DNA of 34,901 nt from Acanthamoeba sp. SK_2022b (lineage: Eukaryota; Discosea; Longamoebia; Acanthamoebidae). Below the pieces are notes generated by a model, which was given only the letters and a program-made list of their open reading frames with translations, had not been told where the DNA came from and did not search any database. This document shows positions 10,680 to 21,099 of the stretch, piece after piece; the stretch's first letter is position 1, and every line of letters begins with the position of its first letter. The stretch covers positions 1-34,901 of the forward strand of contig JANDJZ010000581.1 in assembly GCA_027943245.1 (NCBI GenBank), in the 5' to 3' direction. A program made the position numbers and the translations under genes.

Positions 10680-11500
10680 GTGGTCACCTCAGTGCATGAA
10701 CCACGGCAGTTGTGGCAGTCCTCGGCCTCACAGGTCTCCCCGAGGACCTGCCTGGCCATTCAGGTGGTGCCCCTGCAGGCACACGCGAGGACTTGAGAGA
10801 GTTCAGGCCTCTGTTCTCCGTTCTTCTGGAGATGGGGATGGCGTGGGGCTCAGCCATCCCCTGTGTGTCTATCCACTCCCCCTCGTCTCCTCTTCTTTTT
10901 TCTTTCATATCGTGCAGGTGGAGGTGGTGGTCGAGCATTGGCGACAACCAGCTGTCCAGCGCCTTGAACGATCCACGTACAACCAAGCAGCACGAGACCG
11001 CGGTCTAACGACTTTGCCCAGCAGTCACGAAGCAATGGACCTCGCCGGCACTGGCCACCGATAATTCTCATACTCATGTGAAGTAAAATGTTAACCTTTC
11101 TTTCATCACATTGTCAACCATCTCCCTAAAGGCCATGCGGGTGTGTGTGTGTCGGAAAGCAAACCCTCGGAACCTAGCCGAAGCGTTCTTGCGAAGTTTT
11201 TTGTTGCCTCCTTACTCTTCGCAGGCCAACACTACCCGCAATTGCAGACACCAGGCAGGCCGAGCTTTGGAAGTTGGTCCCGTGCTTGTGGGCCTCGAGG
11301 AGACACGTGACCGCCTTCTCGCGCAGGTCAGGCGTTGTACGGTGCACTCGTACGGTGTCGCATAAGAGGCACGACAAGAGGTATGGGGATGAAGACCTCC
11401 CTGAAGATCACCTCGACGCCGAAAGCTGGTCGCCCTTGGTGGAGCAGGCTCAGGCCTCCACGGCACGGATGAGGCCCGACAGCGCGGATACACCAAAGAA
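10680..11500 (-). pseudogene. Exon-like fragments, possible decayed gene
   Basis: Three minus-strand stretches have the strong GC3 bias seen in real exons here. One at about 11491-11412 reads VSALSGLIRAVEA, an in-frame TGA (11452-11450), then ACSTKGDQLSAS, and ends at a GTGATC donor-like site. One at about 11346-11236 reads TTPDLREKAVTCLLEAHKHG and onward to a GTAGTG donor-like site; it looks helical, ARM/HEAT-like. One at about 10740-10680 begins MARQVLGETCEAEDCHNC. The phases between them do not agree and the TGA cannot be spliced out with canonical sites, so a broken gene or an unrelated coincidence is possible. No function is assigned. Confidence 0.25.
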
Positions 11501-11565
11501 CGTAATAATCGTTAGCAGCCGTGGGGTGGAGTCTTCATTTCATGCTTGCCTTGTGTTCTGCGCCA

Positions 11566-13399
11566 TCACAACGATCTCTCTCTCCCCGTTTGATGCCCTC
11601 GGCCCTGGGCCACGCTGTTGGCGGCGGCCTGTCGTCGCCTCGAGATGGCGGAGCTGGGTGACCGACCCAGCTCGAAGCTGCCCAGCACGTCCTGCCACTC
11701 CTCCAGGAGCCTGCCTTGCCGAAGGGGCAGGTGCATGACGTGCAGCAGCGGCGAATATTGCGCGCGCATTTGCCGCACGAGCTCGCTCTCGCGCTCCACG
11801 GCCGTGGCAGCCACCACCAGCGGCAGCAGATCCGACAGCGACAGCAGGTAGATTCTCACCCGCTCCAGGTTCGCCACATCCACTACCACCGCATCAAACC
11901 GTCCTGCCAACACATCGACCACGTCAGCAAGGCCCATGTCACATGTGTGCTGTGCGGTACCGATTTGCGGGTCGGGCGAGGGTTTCTTGGAGGGCTGGAT
12001 ACAGCGCATGAAGTCGTCGCGGTCCTTGACCATCACGACGGAGGCGCCGGCGCGGGAGAGCTGGGCGTGGAGAATGCTGGCGTTGGTTTGGTTGTGCAGG
12101 AAGAGGAGCAGCCGCTTCTGCTTGAGCACCTCGGCCCCCTTCACGCCGCCTCGATCGTTGTCGACGCCAGTCGGAACTGTGGGCAGGTAACCGTAGCACA
12201 TAACGAATGCACGCAACAGCATAAAGTCGTCAATCGAGAAGTCATAATGTTCATAGCACTCGCGAGTGTCGTCGCACCTCCGAGATTGACCGTGAAGTGG
12301 AAGACGCTGCCATTGTCGCCAGACTCTGCCCACACCTTTCCCCCGTAGATCTTGCACAGCTTCTTGCTGAGGTAGAGACCTGCCACACGTCGTCGAGATG
12401 AACAATCAATATCACCCGTGGGCGTGAGCGAGCGCACTCAGCACGGAGTGGGGTACCGAGGCCAGCCCCGCCAATCTTGCGGAGCTGCGAGGCGGCGTTG
12501 TGCGAGGAGAAGGGCTTGAACAGCATGGCGCACTCCTCCTCGCTGATCGCCAGTCCGCTGATCTTCACCTGGAAGTGCAGTTCCACCCCCTCGTCCTCGG
12601 GCACCACCCTATCCTCTGCCTCTCCTTCATCCATCTCCTCCTTTTCACCTTCCTCCTCCTCCTCCTCCTCCTCCTCCCCCCCACCGGCGTACTGCTCCTC
12701 CTTCCCATTCTCGGAGGTGAAACTTCGCTCATTGCCGGAGCGAGAGTTGTGGTCGGTCTCGGGTGAGTCGGACTCGCTGGTGGGAGGCTGGTAGAGGATG
12801 GGCAGGTTGGTGAGCGAGGGCGAGAGGGACACGCTGCGGTTTCCCGAGACCGCGATCACAATCTCGCCCGCGCTCATGAGCTTCACCGAGTAGTTGAGCA
12901 GGCTGACCACGATCTGCTGCAGCCGCACGCTGTCGCCCTTGAACAGCTTCGGCACATCGCTGTTGATCACGTAGGCCAGATTGATTCCTGCGCCTCAACC
13001 GTCAGCTTGCCGTCTCACAACACAACGCAGGCGCATCCACTGCGCGCGTGTGTGTGCGTTACCTTTGTCTGCCGCGAAGCCTTCGACAAGGGCAAGGCTC
13101 TCCTCCAGGCAATTCTCTAAATCAAACAACTCCCGTGCCTACACCACAACCCAGGAAAAGTTCAATTTAATTTATATAATTAATATAAATATAAAGCCGT
13201 AAAAAAAAGCAAAAATAAATAAATAATCAAATCAATGCCGATCACGTACGAGGGTAAGTTTCATGGCCTTGAGCTTGCTGAGGTCGAGCACGTCGTTGAC
13301 CAGCTCGAGCAGCGTCTCTGATGACGCCTTGATGTCCGTGAGACACTCCTCCTGCTGCTCGCTCATCTCCGTGTCGTCCATCAGCGAGGCCATCCCGAT

Positions 13400-13433
<34 letters not shown>

Positions 13434-13812
13434 GCCACCGCCAGGAAGGCGTCCTTCACCTTGTCGACCTCCTGCAGCTGCTTGTTCTTGCGGCGCATGT
13501 CGCGGTTGGCCCGACGCAGTCGATCGACCAGCAGCGCGTTGTCGAGCGAGTTCATGAGCTGCCTGGTCAGAATCTGCACCAGCCGCAGCCGGTCCTTGCC
13601 GAACACGCCCGCATTCCGATCGTTCTCGAGGTAGATCAGGCCCCGATGCTTGTCCTTGAGCGAGATGGGCGCGCACAGCACGGAGCGCGGCCGACGCATG
13701 GTCACGTAGTCGTCCACCGCGAACAGGTCGTCCGTGAGCGCGTCGTCCAAGAGCACGTCCTCTGCAAAGTTGACGACATCGCACGTCAGCCTGCAGCTCA
13801 CTCCGCGCGCCG

Positions 13813-13884
<72 letters not shown>

Positions 13885-16800
13885 ATACTCTTTGTGTGCC
13901 AGCAATAGTTGAGTATGCGCTTGGGCAGATATCTGCGCTCGCAGTTGTACTCCACGTTCACGATCTTGACCTTCACCCCTTGCTTGTCCTGTACAGGGTG
14001 AGCGCACGCCCCCGCCAGTCAGAGATCATCAACCGGGCCCGCACGGCCGCGCTCACGGCAAGAATTGGAATGGCGAGTCTAGACCGTCGACGAATTGTAG
14101 TCCTTGGCTTTGGCCCGGACGAAGAGCTGGACGGGGTCCCCCTCGTTCGAATCGCTGGTCTCCAGGGAGCTCTCGCTTTGCGAACGATCGCTGGACGGAA
14201 CCTCGTCGTACCGGTAGCTCTCCGTCATCAATAACACGCCCTGTGGAATGTGTGTGGTCCTCAGTGTTGGAGCTCAAAAGGGAACAGTTGCTCTATGCGC
14301 ACCTTGGATGCCCCGGTATTGATCACGATGAGGTTCATGAGAGAAGCGAGCAGGTCGTTGAGCTTGAGCTCTCTCGACAGATTCTGCGTGGCCTGCACGA
14401 CTGTGTCCAAATCCAATGCACTGTCCCCCCCAATAATTAGGCTAGTCAACGCGGGCGCGCGTGTTGTGCGTGGCCCGCAATGCAGAGAAAGAGGGCCACC
14501 GACCTGGTAACGATCTCGGAAGTCGAGGAGTAGATGCGTTCGGTGGCGTCGATGGGCTGCGTGAGCGGGTTTCCGGGAGGCAACAGGGGCCGCATGTCCT
14601 TTTGCGCGGCCGCATGAGCGCCCCATTTGGTGTAGCAGTGCGACGACTCCTTCAGCGCTTGATTCGCCATCGCCTTCAACACCTGTTGTTTAGCACGAGC
14701 GATCAGTCGCAACGCAACGCAACGCAACACAACACAACACAACACAACACAACACAACACGCTCTTTAGTCTCGCTCGGAATACCTGCCAGGACAGCTCC
14801 TTGGCCAGCGCAGCATCCTGGGTGAACCCGTTCGCGATCGCCAGATTGTAGGCCTGTTCGTAGCGCTCCACGATCGCCGGCAGGTTGGCCGCGTCTCTGC
14901 CTCGCCTAGTCTGCAGCTCGCCCACCCAAGCCCGCTCTGCCTGTGATCCCGAACGAGGAGTGTCGCGTGAGCTTCCCAACCGCTCACATTTATGTGCGGG
15001 ACCGATCCAAGTTGCGGTGAAGTTGGGAATGTGAACCTCGACAAGCTGGTACTGGTGTTGAAAGTTGCAGGGCGCGGAGTCGGCCCACAGCTTCATCTGT
15101 TCCTGGTTGCGCGCCACGATTCCAAGATATTCCTGGAATTGCTCGTCGGTGATCTGCGGCGCAGCGAGAGGGAATGGGTTCTCGTCGAGCATCAGACTGC
15201 GACTGCGGCTGCGCATCGTTCCGCGCTGCCGTCGCCGAGGCCTTTCGCCCATCCCCTTCTCCACGTCTCGCCACTTGAAGTTGCTGGACTCCCGCAGCCG
15301 CTCCTGCGGCAAGATGAACTCGCACGCGGCCTTGCACGCGGCAAGTAACGTAAGCGAATACATGTAGTAGAACTCTGCGCGGGCAAAGAACGAAGTACGA
15401 AGGCGTCAGCAAAGAACGAAGCACGAAATGATCAAAATAAAAATAAAAATAAAGAAAGGGTGAGGCCCGACGTACCTGCTTCTTCATACCACTGGCCGAT
15501 GAATTTGATGAGCTTGGCCGTGCGATGGCCTGCTTCCAGCGCGTCGGCGTACCAGCCCATGATGTAGCAGTACTGCATTCGCATGCGGTGATAAAGGGCT
15601 GCAGGATTGCAGGTCAGTTCGACGTGCTGCAAACCTGTATCATTCACGTCGTGGTTGAAATCACGCACCGACGGGCATCTGGCTGGCGCTCGAATCGATG
15701 TAGGCCTCGTATTCGGCCTCGGTCTCGCCCACGGGGCTGTCCATGAGGAGCCGAATGTGTCGATCGACCGTGTGCATCATCTTGGTTACGTCACCCCAGC
15801 TGGCCTCCTGCACATAGCGCTTGTAGGGGCCTTGGAGAACGAGTGGGGTGAGCAAGATGGAACGTTTGCCAACGTCTTCAGACCAAGGAGCGCCTACCGA
15901 TTGTGGTGAGCGCGTGCGGGAGAGGGCTGACTGCCCACAATAATCCCGAGAGCGCATAGGCACAGCCAGAGGCGTAGGCCGGGTTGCCTGCCGCCACCGC
16001 GTTCTTGTAGCCCGTCTCCAACCCCGGGATCGAATCGCGCAGCGGATGGCGCAGCCAATTGATGAAACCTGCACGACACAGCAAAAGGTGAGAAAGATAT
16101 AAATTTATATCTTCTATTTGAAACAAAATATAATTATTTTTAAATATATTTTATAAAAAAATGATGGTGATACTCTCTGGAACGCACCGTAAACGATCTG
16201 CATCATCTGGCTTCGGTCGGGTAGTCGTGAATTCGGGTAGTGGGCGCTGTCCAGCTCGATGGCCAGCTTGGCCCACGCATAGGCTTCATCGTACTGACCA
16301 TTGCCGATGAATGAACGGTCAGAGTACGCGCATCGGAAAAGATGTGACTGTCGCATCTCCAGTTTGTTACTCCAGTTTGTGTACCTTACGTCGCACAGCG
16401 CAGCCCACCCACCCGTACCACGCGTAGAGCATCGGCGTGAACTCGGTGTGGCCGAACTCGATGCTCTTTCGTACCTAAGCGGAGACAAAAACCAAGTCGA
16501 ACGCTCAACTCCGTGCACGCACTCATTGCCCACCCGCTAGAGGGGGGGCGCGTACCCCAGCCGCGAGAAGGTAGGTGAACGCGATTGGGGCGGTGAGGTA
16601 GCCGCCGACGCTCATGCGAATAATCAGCTTTTGTATCCCCTGTTAGACAGAAAGATAAGTAATAATAAATAAAGATAAAATTAACCGCGGGGAGGGCAGA
16701 AGACGCACCAAGATTCGCTCGTCGCTAGCAGGCTTGTTGTGGACTAAGTCGCCGACGTGCCCGTCCAGGAGCCGGTTCACTTCTTCCACGGCGCGATCCA

Positions 16801-17114
16801 CCATCTCTTCTGACAGGTCGGTCGGCACCTCGAGCCCAAGCGCGGACAAGCCTCGCAGGCCGGACGTGAACATGTCCTAAGCGCAGCCACAACATACACA
16901 CGTGGTCACGCCTCACTCACACCATGCACTCGAGCTTTTGCGCAGTGAGCTGTACGTCGTAGCGGCCCAGGCATATGGACATCTGGTTGCGTTGCATGAA
17001 CACCTCAATGGTCTCCCATACATCCTTGGCATGCGCCAAGATCTCTTCGAAGAGCTGGTGGGCCACGTCGACATGCTTGCACAGATACTCGCTCTGCGCC
17101 CGCTCTGTGAAATA

Positions 17115-17182
<68 letters not shown>

Positions 17183-17320
17183 CGGCTTACTTACCGATGT
17201 AAAGCTGGAATGCAAGGTCATGCTGTGAATCCCAGCAATCTGCTGGAAGCATAGCAATGCCGTGCACCGTCGCCCTTTGAGCCATGTCATAGGCTGCATA
17301 ATAACATACCACAGGCACAC

Positions 17321-17395
<75 letters not shown>

Positions 17396-18095
17396 CAGAG
17401 TACATTGCGCACTGCAGACCAGGAGGTGAGTTACCCATGGACTTCTTGGCCTTAATGGCAGCGCGCAGGTTGAGCTGGGCGACGAGTGACCGCTGCTCGG
17501 GATCCGTGATCAGGTCCGCCGCTTGGTTGAAGTGGTAGACCACATCAAACACGCTGAACCGTTGCTGCACGTGACACGACATCACAGATTAGGTTTGTGG
17601 GTCGCTGCTTGGCGCAGTGGCGGTACAAGGCTTACCACGGGTTGATCCGACCTCGACTTGTCCTTGGTCAGGAGGAAGCGGGCCACCTTGAGATGGACCG
17701 ACTTGTTGCATTCCTTCGGGACCAGCATGTAGGCGGCCTGCTGCACCCGATCGTGAAGGAATCGATACTCGAAGTCACCCTCACGCACCACAAAGCCGTG
17801 CTGAAGGGCGGGCCAGAGGACGCCCTCCTCCTCCTCCACGGCGACCTCGCAGTGCTGCGCAATATCGCGGATGTCGAAGCGGCTCCCGAAGAACGCCGCG
17901 ATCTTGAGCAGGTTGAGAGTGCGCTCGGGCAGGTTGCCGAGGTCCTGCGCCATGAACGCCACCACATTCTCGGCGTACTGCATGGCCTGAATCTTGGCCA
18001 GGTCCCACTCCCAGCGACCCTTTTCGTAGTCGAACCACTGCAAAGTGTGAACGCGCACCAGTCAGATCAAGTAATCAATTCCACGACACACACAC

Positions 18096-18167
<72 letters not shown>

Positions 18168-19629
18168 CGTACGACGTGGTTGTTCTGATGAAGCTTGGTG
18201 AGAAAGCTAATGGTGAAGAATGGGTTGCCCTTGGTCTTCTCGTATACGAGAGTCGACAGCTCCGTGGTGGCCGCGGGCGTGCGGCTGTAATGCAGTACAT
18301 CGGCCACCATCATGTTCACGTCCTCGAGGCGCAACGGCTGACAAATGCGCCCAGCAGCGACAGCGTCAGATTCGATGATGAACCGCCTTCATGCTAAGAG
18401 AATCAGGGGAGGGGCGTACCTCAAGCACGATATTGGTGGTGGAGATGTGCTTGCTACGGAGCTCATCATAGAACATGCAGAAGGGATGCGTGGGGCTGGT
18501 CACCTCGTTGTCACGGTACCCGCCTATGAGGAAGAACGGGGCCACGTCCTGGGCCGGCTTTCGGCACAACTGCAACAGAGATCACAGCGAGAGGCGAATG
18601 GGATGAGGCGAGATTGCCTCAGTGCGTGCGTGCGTGCGTGCGCAATATACTTACAATTTTCTGTAAGAGGTGAAACGACGGCTGGTCGGCCCAGTGCAGA
18701 TCATCGAGAACCATGACCAAGGGCACGTGGGGTCGTATGCTGTTTCCGATGGAAGGGTAGGTGAGCTGCCTGACTTGAGCACACGTAGGCTGTACGCCGT
18801 TTGACACTAGAGCTGAAGGCGGTTACCTTGAGAAGACGTCGACGAGACGTGAGAATAGCCGGGAATAGAGCTCCTGTAGGGCGGAGACGCCGAGCTCGGC
18901 GTCCATCGCCGGTTGCTCGCCGATGAGGAGCTGGAGGCTCGGGATCACCGACACCAGCATCTGTCCATGGCTCCCCACCGCCTCCCGCAGCCTCTCCCTC
19001 ACCCGACTCACCCGCTCCTCGTCCTCTGACAGGATCTTGATAACTCCCCACATACATACATACATACAGTGAGCCACCCATGTCATAGAGAGCAAAAGAG
19101 AGAGGCGCTAGGGAGGGGGAGGGGCACCTGATTGATCATATCGGTGAAGGCGGCCACGATGGCCGAATACGGCACGTCGCGCTTGTTGAAGTCGTACTTG
19201 CCCGAGATGAAGTAGGCCTGCTCCTTTATATCCTTCAGCTGGCTCACCAGCGCCGTCTTCCCCACTCCCGAGTATCCCGCCACCGTGACCACCTGCCAGG
19301 CCATCATCATCGCCATCGCCATCGCCATCACCAACCTACCTCTCAAGCAAACTGGGCCACTGTCGTGGGCGCGGGGCTGGAAGAGCGAACGCACCTCATT
19401 TCGAGCGAGCGAGGAGGGCGTCTGGGCCGCCTTCGCGGTCGCCCCATAGATGCGCTTGAGCTGGGCGATCTGGTCTTCGCGACCGTAGAGCTTGGCAGGA
19501 AAGGCGAACACGTCCGACACGTCGTCCTCTCCCGCCTTGAACTCCCGTTCCGCCTTCTCTGCCCACTCCTCGTCTTCATCATCATCATCATCATCATCAT
19601 CCACCTTCGCTGCAAGATCGTTTTCCTTC

Positions 19630-19689
<60 letters not shown>

Positions 19690-20924
19690 GCCACTGCTTG
19701 GCGAGGCCGGTGGCGAGCGGCGACGATGCGCTGACACCGCAACAGATCGGCCACGAGACCGCGACTGCTCTGATATCGCTCCTCCACCGACTTGGCCAAC
19801 ATCCGTCCGACCACGGCCGACACGCAGCGCGGCACGCGCGGGTCGACCTCGTGCACGGCCGCCGCCTGCTTGGCCATGTGCGCGTGCATCATGCGCACCG
19901 CCGAGCGCTCGTGGAACGGCACGCTCCCCGTGAGCAGCTCGAAGAACGTCACGCCCAGCGAGTAAAAGTCGCTCCGGTGGTCGGCGGGCCGCGCTGCCGC
20001 GTCGCCGCTCCGCAGCGACAGCTCCGGCGGCAGGTACGGCAGCGACCCCAGCATGTGGTGCACGAGGGCCGAGTCGGGATGGTTGTAGCTGGTCCCAACG
20101 CTCGTCGTGTCCTTGGAGCGGGCGACGATGGCGGCGATGCCAAAGTCGGTGATCTTGATCTCCCCCGTCTCCTTGTTCCAGATGATGTTGTGTGGCTGCA
20201 CTCGCGCATGCGTGAGCCCGCCATAAACACGCAGCTGGGAGCTAAAGACTCCAGGAGCGGAGGAGATCGGAGTGCGGGGGGAGGAGCGGCGAACCTTGAT
20301 GTCCTTGTGGACGACGGAGCGACTGTGAATGCGACCGAGCGTGCGGGCCACGGACACCGCCAGCGTCAGAAACCGGCCCACGTCGCCGCCAAAGGCGCCC
20401 TCGCGCGCGAGCCACTTGTCGAGTGACTCGCCTCCAAAGTCCTCCACCACGAGCGCCTCGACGCCCGGCCGCGATAGCCGCGCCAGGATGCGCACCACGC
20501 CCTCCACGCCGCGCAGGCTCTCCGCCACCACCTGCTGCTCGTGCTGGAAGTTGCTCAGGTGTCGTGGCAGCGGCAGCGACACGTTGAGCACCTTGACCCG
20601 CACCACCTGACCCGCGTGCAGCAGCGACTCTGATTCTTTCGCTTCCTCCTTGTTGCTGGGCTTTGCATTTGCCTCGCAAGATTCTTCGTCTACTTCATTT
20701 TGTGCGTAATCTCCATCTTCATCTTTCGCACTTGCGATTTGTGGTAGACTCGGATGAAGATGATGGTGTAGCCACGACGAAGGCTGGAGATGCCGCGTGG
20801 GCGACATCGGACGGACCCGGATCACCCTACATCTGTATATCACCGAGTGGGCGCCGCGGTCACAGTCCGGCGAAAGGAGCGCAAAGCCCTCCTCTTCGAG
20901 CAGCTTGCCCACCGGGCCCTCCAT
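11566..20924 (-). CDS. Ser/Thr kinase - AAA ATPase - GAF - hybrid histidine kinase fusion with degenerate HATPase and receiver
   Basis: Twenty-nine phase-consistent exons give about 2,279 residues. They begin 20924-20295, 20195-19395, 19292-19128, 19035-18827, 18739-18655, 18569-18420, 18337-18173 and 18037-17636, and end 13800-13250, 13138-13063, 12987-12457, 12379-12278 and 12176-11566. An N-terminal Ser/Thr kinase has the VKVL lysine, HKDIKPHN catalytic loop, TDFG and LPPEL. A polyQ and acidic linker precedes an AAA/STAND-like ATPase (Walker A GYSGVGKTAL near residue 483; Walker B VMVLDDLHWAD). A long helical TPR-like region leads to a GAF domain (SVLCAPI, LIYLEN), then HisKA with intact SHELRTPLNG (His codon at 13427-13429). 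The HATPase G2 box GGAGLGLYLSK is kept, but the N box and G1 box are altered, and the terminal receiver lacks the acidic pair and lysine. The order matches fungal Mak2/Mak3/Chk1-type group X kinases and multi-sensor kinases of amoebae. Start chosen at the ATG of MEGPVGKLL. Confidence 0.85.
13814..13883. repeat. (GT)n microsatellite in a kinase intron
   Basis: On the coding (minus) strand this is (CA)n and starts four bases after the donor GTATGC at 13888 in the intron that interrupts the GAF region of the fusion kinase. Confidence 0.95.
14709..14760. repeat. (CAACR)n pentanucleotide repeat
   Basis: Units of CAACG change to CAACA midway through the tract, in the intron 14683-14784 of the fusion kinase. 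It is the only pentamer repeat in the window. Confidence 0.9.
17119..17179. repeat. (GT)n tract downstream of kinase exon 17293-17195
   Basis: In the minus-strand transcript this is (CA)n, in the intron after the 99-nt exon. Confidence 0.95.
17323..17392. repeat. (CA)n tract upstream of kinase exon 17293-17195
   Basis: In the minus-strand transcript this is (GU)n, in the intron before the same 99-nt exon, and so complementary to the tract at 17119-17179. Confidence 0.95.
18085..18166. repeat. (CA)n microsatellite in a kinase intron
   Basis: On the coding strand it is (GT)n and begins within about six bases of the donor GTACGA at 18172 in the ATPase-encoding part of the fusion kinase. Confidence 0.95.
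19631..19689 (-). repeat. Coding (CAA)n tract: polyglutamine linker
   Basis: About twenty CAA codons encode a pure Gln run between the Ser/Thr kinase domain and the ATPase of the fusion kinase; a (GAT)n run about 40 bp further along the transcript encodes poly-Asp. No splice sites bracket the tract, so it is read as coding. Such lengths are normally polymorphic. Confidence 0.75.
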
Positions 20925-21099
20925 CTTCTTGTTGCTGTTGTTCTTGTATTCCGAGGTTGTATTTTTTATTTCAACAACCAATGTTGTTCGCGCAAGCCAA
21001 CCGCATGTCCGGGGAAATAACAGATAAGCTCAGCGGTTGAGGAGACAACGGTTGAGGTGTGATCAAGGTTCTTGAGGAATTGAGTGCTCGATCCCTCGT
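20925..21099 (-). promoter_or_regulatory. 175-bp spacer, promoter region of the fusion kinase
   Basis: This lies between the TMEM144-like stop (21100) and the kinase ATG (20924), both on the minus strand. It must hold the 3' end of one gene and the promoter of the next. It is moderately AT-rich, and no TATA box or known motif stands out. Confidence 0.4.

Larger units (their letters stand above)
9448..11565. other. 2.1-kb region between convergent genes with no confident gene
   Basis: Other spacers here are mostly 90-500 bp, so this gap is unusually long. It contains a degenerate tandem repeat (about 9860-10155), lower-GC DNA around 9460-10450, and several exon-like stretches on the minus strand (10680-11500) that do not assemble into one gene. 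No RNA gene or transposon terminus was recognised. Confidence 0.6.

Noticed and set aside
11274..11738. Plus-strand frame with acidic segment RYGDEDLPEDHLDAE considered as a gene
   Set aside because: It overlaps the final exon of the fusion kinase on the other strand, lacks good splice context and has weaker GC3 bias than the minus-strand reading.
14709..14760. Regularly spaced short repeats considered as a CRISPR-like array
   Set aside because: Units are contiguous pentamers without spacers, in an intron of a eukaryotic gene.
16294..16384. Extending the kinase exon upstream to include an SFIGNGQ stretch before YDEAYAW
   Set aside because: The stretch has poor GC3 bias and no phase-compatible acceptor; the AAG/GTACAC donor at 16385 and the CAG acceptor before 16293 agree in phase.
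20810..20840. Possible extra intron in the first kinase exon after GAHSVIYRC
   Set aside because: A GTGATC donor-like site exists, but no acceptor keeps the frame into VVRVKVL, while reading straight through stays open.
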